The notes: a model not told the origin generated them from the letters alone. DNA of 64,000 nucleotides from Streptomyces cyaneofuscatus (GCF_000718135.1 NZ_JOEM01000002.1:62001-126000), one strand, 5' to 3'; shown: positions 28,966 through 38,556, numbered from the stretch's first letter. Numbers and translations: made by a program.

Positions 28966-28999
28966 AGGGGGCGGCGGCCCGAAGCGGCCGCCGCCCCCT
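28966..28999 (-). terminator. strong terminator hairpin after the DUF1080 gene
   Basis: A perfect 14-bp inverted repeat (28966-28979 with 28986-28999) around a 6-nt loop, 16 bp beyond the stop of the gene at 29016. It separates that gene from the GTPase operon, whose promoter must lie between 28862 and 28965. Confidence 0.85.
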
Positions 29000-29015
29000 C
29001 ATGGCCCTCGCCCCC

Positions 29016-32000
29016 CTACGTCAGCGGCTCCACCCACACATTCCGGTAGCGGATCTTGCTGCCGTGGTCCTGGAGCTTGATCGCCCCCGCCGTCGCGGCC
29101 TCGGCCGCTCCGCCGCCGGTCGGGCCGTCGACCGCCACGTCGTCGTGGACGGTGACGCCGTTCCAGACGACGCTGATCCTCGCGTCCTCCGTCTTGTTGC
29201 CGGAGGAGTCGAAGCGGGCGGCGCGGAAGGTGATGTCGTACGTCTGCCAGGTCTCCGGCGCGGTGGCCGCGTTCACGTCCGGGGCCTTCTTCGTGTAGAT
29301 CGCCCCGGCCTCGTTGTCGGCGAGCGTGTCGTCACCGTACGAGTCCAGGATCTGCACCTCGTACCGCTCCTGGAGGTAGACCCCGCTGTTGGCCCGGTCC
29401 TGGCCGGTCACGTCCGGCGGGAGGTTCGGCAGCCAGAACTCCACGTGGACGCGGAAGTCCTCGAACCCCTGCTTGGTCCGGAGATCACCGTCCTTCACCT
29501 CCATCTCCCCGCCGCTCACCGGCCATTGAGGTGTGCGGCCGTCCGGGTGCTGCCAGTTCGCCTGGGACGTCCCGTCGAAGAGCGGGATGCGGGCGCCCTC
29601 CGGGTGGACGGCGATCATGTCGAGGTTCACATGGCCGGTGTCGCCGCTGTCGACGGAGTACGTGATGGTGTTGTGGCCTGCCTCCAGCTCCAGTTGCTCG
29701 TTCTTCGTCGCCCAGGTCTTCCAGTCGGTGGTGGAGGCCAGGCTCGTCTGCCGGACCTTCGTACCGTTGACGTGGACGCTGATCGTCTTGGTGCCGGGGG
29801 CCGGGTTCGGGCCGTTGGAGTAGCGCAGGCCGACGTCGTACGTCCCCGCCTTCTCCGTCCGCACGTCGAAGGTGACCGCCGCGCCCTGGTTGCCGAAGTT
29901 GTCGACGAAGCCGCCGCCCGAGTAGCCCGCGTGCTCGGTGTCGACGCCCGCGCCGCCGGTGAGGGCGGCCTCCTCCGCCTCGTACAGGGTGGGCGGAGGC
30001 TGGTCACCAGGAAGGGAGTTGAGCGTGTACCAGGCTTCCGTGGACCACAGCTCCGTGCCGCTCGCGGAGGAGAAGGGGCGCGGGGAGCGGACGTGGACGA
30101 CGCGGTTCGCCTTGAGGCCGGGGAGGGCGAGCGTGACCTTCCTGCGGTCCTCGGAGAGCGTCGCCGAGCCGACCTGGAGGGTCTCCTCGTCGATCTTGGG
30201 GCCGCCGTACTGAGGGGTGGGGGCGTACGTCCACTGCTCGACCTGGTAGCTCTCGGCGAGCTTCGCCGCCGTCTCCTCCGAGAGCGGCTCGGTGTACTCC
30301 AGCTCGAAGCCGCCGGGCTTGGCCCGCATCGCCAGGATGTCGAACGCCTTGTCCCCGCTGGGGGAGAGCTTCTGGAGGCCGTAGGTGAGCTTGCCCTCCT
30401 GGCCCCAGTTGCCGCCCGCGCCGAGCCCGCCGGCGTAGATCGCGCCGTCCGGACCCATGCTGATCCGGTTGACGCCCGCCTCCAGGCCCTGGGTGAAGCG
30501 GAAGACCGCGCCCTGGTATTCGCCGTCGACCTTCTCCAGGTAGGCGCGCTGGATACCGCCGTACGTGACGTCCCCGAACAGCATCTGCCCGGCGAACCGT
30601 CCCTCGGTCAACTGAAGAGGCGTACTGGGCGAGTTGGCTATCTCGTTCTGCGGGAGCCACAGCACCGGCTTGGTGACCGGCTTCGCGTCGAAGGGGCCCG
30701 ACGGGTTGGTGTAGTGGTTGAAGAAGCGGTCCTGCTTGACGTGGACCAGCTTCGACGAGGGCAGCCAGCCGCCCTGGTTGTCCAGGACGAACAGGTCGTT
30801 CTCCGGTCCCCAGCCGATGCCGTTGGGCGTACGGAGTCCGCCGGCGATGTAGTCGACCTTGCCGGTCTCCTTGTTCACCTTGATGGTCGTGCCGCGGTTC
30901 TCCGCCGGCTGCGGGTCGGTCGTGGCGCCGCCGTAGTCGATCGCCACGGAGAGGTTGAGGTAGAAGTGGCCGTCCCGGTAGAGCAGGCCGAAGGCGAACT
31001 CGTGGAAGTTGCCGCCGAACGGCCAGGTGGCCACGGTCCGCCGCTCGTCGGTGACGTCGTCGCCGTCCGTGTCGGTCAGCTCGGTCAGCTCGTGCTTCTG
31101 GGAGACGTAGAGCTTTCCGTCGACGGCCTTGATGCCCATGGGCTCCTTGAGCCCCTCGGCCACCTTCTCCGCCTTCACCTGGCCCGGGCCGGTCTCGCCC
31201 TGGACACCGTCGAGGAGGTAGACCTCACCGGTCTCGTTGTCCGTGCCGCCCCAGGTGGTCACGGCGAGGCGGCCGTCCGGCAGCCAGTCCATCGCGGAGA
31301 CCTGCGGCTCGAAGCCCGCCGGGCGCAGATCGGTGAGCGCGTAGTCCGGGTGCACGTCGTTCAGCGGCAGCCCGTCGCCGGGGGAGTCGAGAGCGCCCTC
31401 GCACTCCTTGCGGCCCGGCGCCGTCACCCGTACGACGTCGGCGTCCGTGGACAGCACGGAGTTCGGTACGACGGCGAAGTCCCCGGCGCCCGGCGGCTGC
31501 CAGGCGAGCGTGACCTGCTGGCCGCCGGTGCGGTCGAAGTGGTCGATACGCAGGGAGTGGTAGCCGGCGGTGAGGGTGACCGCGCCGTCCTTGGGGTCGG
31601 CGCCGTGCAACCCGTCGTGGTCGATGACCAGTTGGTCGTCGATCAGCAACCGCGATCCGTCGTCGCTGGTGAGCCGGAACGTGTACGAACCGTCCTCGGG
31701 CACCTTGATGTTGCCCGTCACCTGGGAGACGAAGCGGTCCTCGAAGCCGAAGTCGTCCGCCGCGTCCCAGTCGATCTGAGGCATCAGCTTGTCGACGTTC
31801 GGCGTCTGGCCCGCCTTGATGTCGCACAGCTCGTCCAGAGGCACCTGCACATCGAAGACGCGCAGGGTCACCCCCGGTTCCTGCGGGGGGAGTTCGGCCG
31901 GCGCGGCGGGGGCGGCGGTGGCCGGTACGGCGGAGAAGGCGCCGATGAGGAACGAGGAGACCAGCAGACCGGTCAGATGTCTGCGGAGCGGTCGACGCCT

Positions 32001-32045
32001 GAGGACGGGTCGTCTGCGGGAGCGGTGGAACGGCCGTGGATGCAT
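29016..32045 (-). CDS. secreted PA14 - beta-propeller - CBM - DUF1080 multidomain protein
   Basis: A 1009-residue exported protein. Signal peptide (HRSRRRPVLRRRP, hydrophobic core, cleavage near ATAAP), PA14-like domain (about 55-180: SYTFRLTSDDGSRLLIDDQ), a PQQ/glucose-dehydrogenase-like beta-propeller (about 230-600: LRTPNGIGWGPENDLFVLDN), a CBM6/35-like carbohydrate module (about 660-800) and a C-terminal DUF1080 (3-keto-disaccharide hydrolase) domain (about 815-1009: FEDFRVHVEFWLP, NSGVYLQ). It probably acts on plant or microbial glycans outside the cell. The ATG at 32045 directly follows GGAGGAAGA. It is a monocistronic gene ended by a strong hairpin. Confidence 0.85.
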   Translation of the reverse strand: MHPRPFHRSRRRPVLRRRPLRRHLTGLLVSSFLIGAFSAVPATAAPAAPAELPPQEPGVTLRVFDVQVPLDELCDIKAGQTPNVDKLMPQIDWDAADDFGFEDRFVSQVTGNIKVPEDGSYTFRLTSDDGSRLLIDDQLVIDHDGLHGADPKDGAVTLTAGYHSLRIDHFDRTGGQQVTLAWQPPGAGDFAVVPNSVLSTDADVVRVTAPGRKECEGALDSPGDGLPLNDVHPDYALTDLRPAGFEPQVSAMDWLPDGRLAVTTWGGTDNETGEVYLLDGVQGETGPGQVKAEKVAEGLKEPMGIKAVDGKLYVSQKHELTELTDTDGDDVTDERRTVATWPFGGNFHEFAFGLLYRDGHFYLNLSVAIDYGGATTDPQPAENRGTTIKVNKETGKVDYIAGGLRTPNGIGWGPENDLFVLDNQGGWLPSSKLVHVKQDRFFNHYTNPSGPFDAKPVTKPVLWLPQNEIANSPSTPLQLTEGRFAGQMLFGDVTYGGIQRAYLEKVDGEYQGAVFRFTQGLEAGVNRISMGPDGAIYAGGLGAGGNWGQEGKLTYGLQKLSPSGDKAFDILAMRAKPGGFELEYTEPLSEETAAKLAESYQVEQWTYAPTPQYGGPKIDEETLQVGSATLSEDRRKVTLALPGLKANRVVHVRSPRPFSSASGTELWSTEAWYTLNSLPGDQPPPTLYEAEEAALTGGAGVDTEHAGYSGGGFVDNFGNQGAAVTFDVRTEKAGTYDVGLRYSNGPNPAPGTKTISVHVNGTKVRQTSLASTTDWKTWATKNEQLELEAGHNTITYSVDSGDTGHVNLDMIAVHPEGARIPLFDGTSQANWQHPDGRTPQWPVSGGEMEVKDGDLRTKQGFEDFRVHVEFWLPNLPPDVTGQDRANSGVYLQERYEVQILDSYGDDTLADNEAGAIYTKKAPDVNAATAPETWQTYDITFRAARFDSSGNKTEDARISVVWNGVTVHDDVAVDGPTGGGAAEAATAGAIKLQDHGSKIRYRNVWVEPLT

Positions 32046-32294
32046 TCTTCCTCCTGGCCCCTCGCAGCGAGGGGCACGTCGCGGCGGTGGGTGGGGCCAC
32101 CCGGCGCCCGGGGGTGAACGGTTCGGCTCGTGCGGGTCAAGCTGGCGTGACCCGGGTGTGACTCCGGCGGGTCGCGACCGAAACAGTAGGAGGCTTCTGC
32201 TGACGCCGTCCATACTTCGTCACCCCTGTGTTCAAAGTTCGCCGGTCTTCGTGCAAAGGTCTGAACGTGGTGGGGCCTGAAAGTTTCTGTTGGT

Positions 32295-32321
32295 TTGTCA
32301 GCTCCCGGTTCGTACTACGTT
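32295..32321 (+). promoter_or_regulatory. possible promoter for the alpha/beta hydrolase gene
   Basis: TTGTCA (32295-32300) and TACGTT (32316-32321) are 15 nt apart, and the -10 ends 7 nt before the ATG at 32329. No ribosome binding site is visible, so a leaderless transcript is likely. The spacer is short, which lowers confidence. Confidence 0.4.
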
Positions 32322-32328
32322 GGCCGCC

Positions 32329-33171
32329 ATGGACGAAGTGAGGCTCTCCGGCGGTGTGATCACGTACGAGGACAGCGGCGGCGACGGACCCGTCGTGGTC
32401 CTCCTGCACGGTGTCGCCATGGACGGCTCGCTCTGGCGCCACGTCGTCGCCGGGCTCGGGGACGGGGTCCGGTGCATCGTGCCGACCCTGCCGCTCGGCG
32501 GGCACCGACGGCCGATGGAACCCGACGCGGACCTGACGGTGCTCGGGGTCGCCCGGCTGGTCGCGGAGTTCCTGGAGGCGCTCCGGCTGGACGATGTGAC
32601 CCTGGTGATGAACGACTGGGGCGGCGCCCAGGCCCTCGTCGCCGACGGGCGGGCCGACCGGATCGGCCGGCTCGTCATCACGTCCTGCGAGGCGTTCGAC
32701 AACTACCCGCCCGGGCTCCCCGGCCGGAACCTGGCCGCCCTGGCCAGGCTGCCCGGCGGGCTGGAGTTCGCCTTCACCCTGCTGAGGCTGAAGCGCGCCC
32801 GGCGAGCGCCCATGACCTGGGGATGGATGAGCAAGCGGCCCGTGCCGGACGCCGTGATGGACGGCTGGTTCCGGCCGCTGTGGGCCTCCAAGGAGATCCG
32901 CCGCGACCTGCGGACGTATGTGCTCGGAGTGCCGGACCGGGCCGAGCTGCTGCGCTGGGCGGAGGAGCTGCGGACGTTCGACCGCCCCGCGCTCGTCATC
33001 TGGGCCACCGAGGACCGGGTCATGCCCCTCGACCACGGGCGACGGCTCGCCGCCCTCCTCCCGCAGGGGCGGCTGGTGGAGGTCGCGGACAGTTACACGC
33101 TCCTGCCGGAGGACCGGCCGGACGCCCTCGTCGAGCACATCACGGCGTTCCTGGCGGAGACGGCGGCCTGA
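32329..33171 (+). CDS. alpha/beta hydrolase, haloalkane-dehalogenase-like nucleophile
   Basis: A 280-residue alpha/beta-hydrolase-fold protein: VVVLLHGVAMDGSLWRHV (oxyanion region), the nucleophile elbow VMNDWGGAQ, and an acid strand LVIWATEDRVMP. The elbow carries Asp-Trp rather than Ser, as in haloalkane dehalogenases and epoxide hydrolases. The position of the catalytic His in the family (D-S-H before LxPEDxP) reads DSYTLLPEDRP, so the His appears to be Tyr. Whether another His serves is unknown. No signal peptide. The transcript seems leaderless. The substrate cannot be deduced. Confidence 0.8.
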   Translation: MDEVRLSGGVITYEDSGGDGPVVVLLHGVAMDGSLWRHVVAGLGDGVRCIVPTLPLGGHRRPMEPDADLTVLGVARLVAEFLEALRLDDVTLVMNDWGGAQALVADGRADRIGRLVITSCEAFDNYPPGLPGRNLAALARLPGGLEFAFTLLRLKRARRAPMTWGWMSKRPVPDAVMDGWFRPLWASKEIRRDLRTYVLGVPDRAELLRWAEELRTFDRPALVIWATEDRVMPLDHGRRLAALLPQGRLVEVADSYTLLPEDRPDALVEHITAFLAETAA

Positions 33172-33394
33172 CGGCTGAAGCAGGGGAGCGGGACCAGCGG
33201 TCACCCCGCAATCGAAGGCCCGCGGGCGGCTGCGGTCCGTGAAGCGTTGCCCAGGCGTGAAGATCTCCTGCGACCCTGCTTAAGAAATCCTCGATGGACC
33301 CGGGACCCCGCCGTACGGCAGCCTTCTGGGTGACGGCCGGGGACGGTGCGTGGAGCCGCACGGGCGTGTTCCGTCCCGTCCCGCCGTATCTCCG

Positions 33395-33421
33395 CCCCCA
33401 CCATGGGGGTGGAAACCCCCC
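33395..33421 (+). promoter_or_regulatory. two mutually exclusive hairpins in the tdh leader
   Basis: CCCCC (33395-33399), GGGGG (33405-33409) and CCCCCC (33416-33421) lie in succession about 90 nt before tdh. The central G run can pair with either C run but not both, as in attenuators. I recognise no known riboswitch here. The rest of the 340-nt gap 33172-33511 shows no gene; AGGGAG before 33512 is the ribosome binding site. Confidence 0.35.
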
Positions 33422-33511
33422 GAAGACCACCCCGGGCCGCAGGGCTCCTCCGACAGGCCCCCAGGCCCGGGGTATCCACCACCCGCGTACCACGTGCAGG
33501 GAGCCGCAGCC

Positions 33512-34540
33512 GTGAAGGCACTCGTCAAGCAGAAGGCCGAACCGGGACTGTGGCTGATGGACGTGCCGGAGCCGGAGTACGGCCCCGGGGACGTCCTGAT
33601 CAAGGTCCTGCGTACCGGGATCTGCGGCACCGACCTGCACATCCGCGCCTACGACGGCTGGGCCCAGCAGGCGGTCACCACCCCGCTGATCCTCGGCCAC
33701 GAGTTCGTCGGCGAGGTCGCGGCCCTCGGCTCCGACGTAGCCGACATCGCGGTGGGCGACCTGGTCAGCGGCGAGGGCCACCTCGTCTGCGGCAAGTGCC
33801 GCAACTGTCTCGCCGGCCGCCGCCACCTCTGCCGCTCCACCGTCGGCCTGGGCGTCGGCCGGGACGGGGCGTTCGCGGAGTACGTGGTCCTGCCCGCCTC
33901 CAACGTGTGGGTGCACCGGGTCCCCGTCGACCTCGACATCGCGGCGATCTTCGACCCGTTCGGCAACGCCGTGCACACCGCGCTCTCCTTCCCGCTGGTC
34001 GGCGAGGACGTTCTGATCACCGGCGCCGGCCCCATCGGCATCATGGCCGCCGCCGTCGCGAAGCACGCCGGCGCCCGCAACGTCGTCATCACCGACGTCA
34101 GCGAGGCCCGCCTCGCCCTCGCCCGCAAGGTCGGCGTCAGCCTCGCCCTCAACGTCGCCGACCGCACCATCGCGGACGGCCAGCGCGAGCTCGGCCTGCG
34201 TGAGGGCTTCGACATCGGCCTGGAGATGTCCGGCCGCCCCGAGGCGATGCGCGACATGGTCGCGAACATGACGCATGGCGGCCGCATCGCGATGCTCGGC
34301 CTGCCCGCCGAGGAGTTCGCCGTCGACTGGTCCCGGATCGTCACGTCGATGATCACCATCAAGGGGATCTACGGCCGCGAGATGTACGAGACCTGGTACG
34401 CCATGTCCGTCCTGCTGGAGGGCGGCCTCGACCTCGCCCCCGTGATCACCGGCCGGTACGGCTTCCGCGACTTCGAAGCTGCCTTCGACGACGCGGCGAG
34501 CGGCCTCGGCGGCAAGGTCATCCTCGACTGGACCGCCTGA
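33512..34540 (+). CDS. tdh: L-threonine 3-dehydrogenase
   Basis: A 342-residue zinc-dependent medium-chain dehydrogenase, almost the length of E. coli Tdh. Catalytic zinc ligands are the Cys in GICGTDLHI and the His/Glu of GHEFVG; the structural zinc is bound by [15 protein letters not shown]; the NAD-binding loop is GAGPIG. It oxidises L-threonine to 2-amino-3-ketobutyrate. The GTG at 33512 follows AGGGAG. The next gene, 63 nt downstream, encodes the enzyme that cleaves this unstable product to glycine and acetyl-CoA, so the pair forms the threonine catabolic pathway. Confidence 0.96.
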   Translation: MKALVKQKAEPGLWLMDVPEPEYGPGDVLIKVLRTGICGTDLHIRAYDGWAQQAVTTPLILGHEFVGEVAALGSDVADIAVGDLVSGEGHLVCGKCRNCLAGRRHLCRSTVGLGVGRDGAFAEYVVLPASNVWVHRVPVDLDIAAIFDPFGNAVHTALSFPLVGEDVLITGAGPIGIMAAAVAKHAGARNVVITDVSEARLALARKVGVSLALNVADRTIADGQRELGLREGFDIGLEMSGRPEAMRDMVANMTHGGRIAMLGLPAEEFAVDWSRIVTSMITIKGIYGREMYETWYAMSVLLEGGLDLAPVITGRYGFRDFEAAFDDAASGLGGKVILDWTA

Positions 34541-34603
34541 CCCGTCGAACCCCTTCTCGCATCTCCTCGAACCTCTTCTCGCATCCCTGTTAAGGAATCC
34601 AGC

Positions 34604-35806
34604 ATGTTCGAATCCGTACGCGACGATCTGCGCACCACCCTCGACGAGATCCGCGCCGCCGGCCTGCACAAGCCCGAGCGCGTCATCGGCACCCCGCAGT
34701 CCGCGACCGTCGCTGTCACCGCGGGCGGCCGCCCGGGCGAGGTGCTGAACTTCTGCGCCAACAACTACCTGGGCCTGGCCGACCACCCCGAGGTCATCGC
34801 CGCCGCCCACGAGGCGCTGGACCGCTGGGGTTACGGGCTCGCCTCGGTCCGCTTCATCTGCGGAACCCAGGAGGTCCACAAGGAGCTGGAGGCGCGGCTC
34901 TCGGCCTTTCTCGGCCAGGAGGACACGATCCTCTACTCCTCCTGCTTCGACGCCAACGGCGGAGTCTTCGAGACCATCCTCGGCCCCGAGGACGCGGTCA
35001 TCTCCGACGCCCTCAACCACGCCTCGATCATCGACGGCATCCGCCTCTCCAAGGCCCAGCGCCACCGCTACGCCAACCGTGACCTGGCCGACCTGGAGAA
35101 GCAGCTCAAGGAGGCGTCCGGCGCCCGCCGCCGGCTGATCGTCACCGACGGAGTCTTCTCGATGGACGGGTACGTGGCACCGCTCCAGGAGATCTGCGAC
35201 CTCGCCGACCGCTACGACGCGATGGTCATGGTCGACGACTCGCACGCCGTCGGCTTCGTCGGCCCCGGCGGCCGCGGCACGCCCGAGCTGCACGGCGTCA
35301 TGGACCGGGTCGACATCATCACCGGCACCCTCGGCAAGGCGCTCGGCGGCGCTTCGGGCGGTTACGTCGCGGCCCGCGCCGAGATCGTCGCCCTGCTGCG
35401 CCAGCGCTCGCGCCCCTACCTCTTCTCCAACTCCCTCGCCCCGGTCATCGCCGCCGCCTCCCTCAAGGTCATCGACCTGCTGGAGTCCGCCGGCGACCTG
35501 CGCGACCAGCTCAACGCCAACACCGCGCTCTTCCGCACCCGGATGACCGAGGAGGGATTCGAGATCCTGCCCGGCGACCACGCGATCGCCCCCGTGATGA
35601 TCGGGGACGCGGCGAAGGCGGCCCGGCTGGCGGAGCTGCTCCTGGAGCGCGGGGTGTACGTGATCGGGTTCTCGTACCCGGTCGTCCCGCAGGGGGCCGC
35701 GCGCATCCGTGTCCAGCTCTCCGCCGCCCACTCCACCGCCGACGTCAACCGCGCCGTGGACGCGTTCGTGGACGCGCGGGCGGCCTTGGAGGCGGAGGCT
35801 GCCTGA
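34604..35806 (+). CDS. kbl: glycine C-acetyltransferase (2-amino-3-ketobutyrate CoA ligase)
   Basis: A 400-residue alpha-oxoamine synthase, PLP-dependent. The PLP Lys is in [10 protein letters not shown], the Asp contacting the pyridine nitrogen in MVDDSHAVG, and the substrate region [12 protein letters not shown] is typical. It converts 2-amino-3-ketobutyrate and CoA to glycine and acetyl-CoA. AAGGAA lies before the ATG at 34604. It follows tdh by 63 nt that contain a short direct repeat (cttctcgcatc twice), with no terminator seen, so tdh-kbl is an operon. Confidence 0.96.
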   Translation: MFESVRDDLRTTLDEIRAAGLHKPERVIGTPQSATVAVTAGGRPGEVLNFCANNYLGLADHPEVIAAAHEALDRWGYGLASVRFICGTQEVHKELEARLSAFLGQEDTILYSSCFDANGGVFETILGPEDAVISDALNHASIIDGIRLSKAQRHRYANRDLADLEKQLKEASGARRRLIVTDGVFSMDGYVAPLQEICDLADRYDAMVMVDDSHAVGFVGPGGRGTPELHGVMDRVDIITGTLGKALGGASGGYVAARAEIVALLRQRSRPYLFSNSLAPVIAAASLKVIDLLESAGDLRDQLNANTALFRTRMTEEGFEILPGDHAIAPVMIGDAAKAARLAELLLERGVYVIGFSYPVVPQGAARIRVQLSAAHSTADVNRAVDAFVDARAALEAEAA

Positions 35807-35854
35807 CCTGACGGCCGGGTCGGGGGCTCCGCCGCGACCTGGGACAATGGGCAC

Positions 35855-36778
35855 ATGATCGATGCGCGGCGGCTGCGAATCCTCCGTGCGGTGGCCGACC
35901 ACCGCACGGTGACCGCGGCCGCCGCCGCGTTGTACCTGACGCCCTCCGCCGTCTCCCAGCAGCTCGCCGCCCTGGAGCAGGAGACCGGCCACCGCCTCGT
36001 CGAACGCGGCGCGCGCGGCGCCCGGCTCACCGCCGCCGGGGAGATCCTCCTCAGCCACGCCAACGTGGTCCTGGCCCAGCTGGAGCGGGCGGAGGCGGAG
36101 CTCGCGGACTACGGCGCGGGCGTCGCCGGTACGGTCACGGTCGCCGCGTTCGCCACCGGCATCGGCCTCGTCCTCGCCCCCGCCCTCACCGAGCTGGCCC
36201 GCACCGCGCCCGGCATCCGGGTCAAGGTCCAGGACGCGGAGGGCGATGCCAGCGTCCCGATGGTGCTGGACCGGCAGGTGGATGTGGCGGTGGCCGTCGA
36301 ATACCGGGGCGCCCCTGCCGAGGATGACCGCCGCCTCACTCGCGTACCCCTCTACTCGGAGCCGTTCGACGCGGTGCTCCCGGTGGACCACCGCCTCGCG
36401 GACCAGGACCAGGTGGCGGTCGCCGACCTCGCGAAGGACCCGTGGATCGGGCCGTACCCGGGCAACCCGTGCCATGAGGTGGTGGTCCTGGCCTGCGAGT
36501 TCGCCGGGTTCGAGCCGCGCCTGGAGCACTCGTCGGATGACTTCCGGGCGGTGGTGGCGCTGGCCGGGGCGGACGCGGGGGTGGCGCTGGTGCCGCGCTC
36601 GGCGCTGCGCGGGATGGAGCTGACCGGGGTGGTCGTCCGCCCGGTGGAGGGCAGCGCCCCCACCCGCCGCGTCTTCGCGGCCGTACGCCAGGGAGCCGAG
36701 GGTCATCCGCTGATCCGGCCGGTGCTGGACGCGATGGAGGCGGTGGCGGTACGGGAAGCGGGGCTGGCCCGGGCGTGA
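35855..36778 (+). CDS. LysR-family transcriptional regulator
   Basis: A 307-residue LysR-type regulator: winged HTH at residues 1-62 (TVTAAAAALYLTPSAVSQQLAALE) and a substrate-binding effector domain from about 88. It starts 49 nt after kbl on the same strand. GACAAT (35843-35848) lies 6 nt before the ATG and could be a leaderless -10, so it may have its own promoter rather than being read only from the tdh operon. The target is not evident; tdh-kbl is a candidate because of position. It converges tail-to-tail with ltrA. Confidence 0.88.
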   Translation: MIDARRLRILRAVADHRTVTAAAAALYLTPSAVSQQLAALEQETGHRLVERGARGARLTAAGEILLSHANVVLAQLERAEAELADYGAGVAGTVTVAAFATGIGLVLAPALTELARTAPGIRVKVQDAEGDASVPMVLDRQVDVAVAVEYRGAPAEDDRRLTRVPLYSEPFDAVLPVDHRLADQDQVAVADLAKDPWIGPYPGNPCHEVVVLACEFAGFEPRLEHSSDDFRAVVALAGADAGVALVPRSALRGMELTGVVVRPVEGSAPTRRVFAAVRQGAEGHPLIRPVLDAMEAVAVREAGLARA

Positions 36779-36785
36779 GCGGCGC

Positions 36786-38060
36786 TCAGGACCGATCGGC
36801 CCGGCTCGTACGCCGGATCCTCCCGCCCCACCACCGCCCGGCCGACGGCTCCATCCCCGCCTGCCCCGGGTCGTAGAGGATCTGCCAGCCCACCAGCGCC
36901 ACCAGGATCCCGATCGTCGCCCACGCCGGCAGCCGTACGCCCAGCGGGGCGAGCGCCACGGACACCGCCAGGCACGGCAGCCCCCAGCCCAGCACCCACA
37001 CCCGGTCGGCCCGCTCCGCCAGCGGCAGCACGGCGACCACGCCCGCCGCGAAGTACCCCGCCATCGCCCCGCACAGCAGCCAGTGCTGCCCCTTCGGCAG
37101 GACGTCGTCGAAGTGGGTGATCGCCGAGCCGAGGGCGGTGGCCAGGGCGACCAGAAAACCGGTCATCACGGCGTGCAGCAGCATCGCCAGCCGGGGCGGG
37201 AGCGCGTCCTTGCGCAGGTGCGGGATGCCGTTGGTGCCGTACAGCAGGCTCAGGGCGCAGACCCCGGCCAGCAGGCAGAACGCCCCGAGCCCGGTGGCGG
37301 CCAGCGGCAGGTCCCAGTCGTCGCGCTCGGATGCGGCGCCGATGATCTGGATGACCCCTTCGCCCAGCACGATGATCACGTACAGCCCGAGCCGCTCGCC
37401 CATGTGCGCGGTGTCGATGCGCTCCTCGCTGAGCCGAGGCGGCGCGGGCTCAGGCGCGGGCACGGATGAGCCCGCATGCGGCGGGCCCGGCGGCGGGCGG
37501 TCACCCCGGCGGGCGGCGGCACGCTCGGACGCGCGGCGGAGAGTGCAGCCGCGCGTGGCGACCAGCAGGGTGACGATGTCGACGGCGATGCCCAGCGCCC
37601 AGAGCCAGTAGCGCCACGGCGTCGGGACGAAGAGCGAGACGAGCCAGGGCAGCGCCCCCGCGCCGAACTGCGCCAGCGGCCAGTCGACGACGATGCTGCC
37701 CCGCTGCCAGACGCGCCCCGCCTGCCAGCGCAGGGCCACATAGGCGACCACGAAGGTGACCGCGTGGTGGGTGAGGACCGCATGGACGGAGGCCGCCATC
37801 ACGGCCATGCCGAGCATCGCGACGAGCAGCGTGCTGACGCGGGTCGCGGAGGCGGCGATGTCCCCGTAGACGGCGAACCCGGCCCAGGTGGTCCAGAAGG
37901 CGAGGTAGAGAACCCCGAACAGGGCGAGGTCCGCCGGATGCGGGCCGTCGTGCAGGAGGTGGGCCAGCTGCCCCGCCCCGGCGACGACCACCAGGTCGAA
38001 GAACAGCTCGTTCCACCCGGCGTGCCGCTCGGCCGGGGCGGCGCTCTCCGTGGACTCCAT
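36786..38060 (-). CDS. low temperature requirement protein A (LtrA) family membrane protein
   Basis: A 424-residue polytopic membrane protein of the LtrA family. It begins WNELFFDLVVVAGAGQLAHLL, the family signature (conserved Glu and FFDL), and has about ten hydrophobic segments with the second signature GERLGLYVIIVLGEGVI in the middle. A cytoplasmic loop (about residues 175-225) is Arg/Pro-rich. The molecular function of the family is not known; the Listeria name refers to a cold-growth phenotype. The ATG at 38060 is chosen because the conserved region begins 15 codons later. It converges with the LysR gene. Confidence 0.88.
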   Translation of the reverse strand: MESTESAAPAERHAGWNELFFDLVVVAGAGQLAHLLHDGPHPADLALFGVLYLAFWTTWAGFAVYGDIAASATRVSTLLVAMLGMAVMAASVHAVLTHHAVTFVVAYVALRWQAGRVWQRGSIVVDWPLAQFGAGALPWLVSLFVPTPWRYWLWALGIAVDIVTLLVATRGCTLRRASERAAARRGDRPPPGPPHAGSSVPAPEPAPPRLSEERIDTAHMGERLGLYVIIVLGEGVIQIIGAASERDDWDLPLAATGLGAFCLLAGVCALSLLYGTNGIPHLRKDALPPRLAMLLHAVMTGFLVALATALGSAITHFDDVLPKGQHWLLCGAMAGYFAAGVVAVLPLAERADRVWVLGWGLPCLAVSVALAPLGVRLPAWATIGILVALVGWQILYDPGQAGMEPSAGRWWGGRIRRTSRADRS

Positions 38061-38121
38061 GACCTCATGGTCGGCGCAGGGCGACCGGCCGCGCCTCAAC
38101 TGTGGGCCGAATGGCGACGGG

Positions 38122-38514
38122 TCAGTCCGTCGGCTGGAGCAGGTCCCACCGGTTGCCGTACAGGTCCTCGAAGACCGCGACCGAGCCGTACGTCTCGTGC
38201 CGGGGCTCCTCCAGGAAGCGCACCCCGGCCGCGCTCATCCGGGCGTGGTCGCCCGCGAAGTCCTCGGTGTGCAGGAAGAAGCCGACCCGGCCGCCCGTCT
38301 GCGCCCCCACGCTCGCCTCCTGCGCCCCGTCCTTCGCGCGGGCCAGCAGCAGCCCCGTACCGGACGCCGCCCCGCGCGGGCGCACGACGACCCAGCGGGA
38401 GCCGTCGCCCCGGTCGGTGTCCTCGACCAGCTCGAAGCCGAGCGCGTCACGGTAGAAGGCGACGGCCTCGTCGTAGTCGCGGACGACGAGGGTGACCAGG
38501 GCGATGTGGGACAT
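38122..38514 (-). CDS. VOC (glyoxalase/bleomycin resistance) superfamily protein
   Basis: A 130-residue VOC-fold protein with two beta-alpha-beta-beta-beta repeats: MSHIALVTLVVRDYDEAVAFYRDALGFELVED and, in the second half, VGFFLHTEDFAGDHARMSAAGVRFLEEP. Members bind metals and act as glyoxalases, dioxygenases or drug-binding proteins; which applies cannot be told. GGAAGG lies upstream of the ATG at 38514. It is read away from the nucleoside-kinase-like gene at 38587, sharing a 72-bp AT-richer promoter region. Confidence 0.88.
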   Translation of the reverse strand: MSHIALVTLVVRDYDEAVAFYRDALGFELVEDTDRGDGSRWVVVRPRGAASGTGLLLARAKDGAQEASVGAQTGGRVGFFLHTEDFAGDHARMSAAGVRFLEEPRHETYGSVAVFEDLYGNRWDLLQPTD

Positions 38515-38544
38515 GGGGTTCCTTCCACGGCTTCAGGCAGTTGA

Positions 38545-38556
38545 GTTATACGTAAC
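38545..38556 (-). promoter_or_regulatory. possible promoter or operator of the VOC gene
   Basis: On the minus strand this reads GTTACGTATAAC, containing a TATAAC -10-like hexamer and GTTA/TAAC half-sites, in an AT-rich patch unusual for the window. No convincing -35 hexamer is visible. Confidence 0.3.

Noticed and set aside
28650..32117. Very long open frames antisense to the Fn3, DUF1080, tdh/kbl, treY and glgX genes
   Set aside because: High-GC codon bias keeps the opposite frames open. Their products are low-complexity Arg/Pro/Gly/Val-rich and match no family, while the sense frames carry full domains.
33172..33511. Glycine riboswitch upstream of tdh
   Set aside because: The conserved core and tandem aptamer layout are not visible; only the alternative C/G hairpins are.
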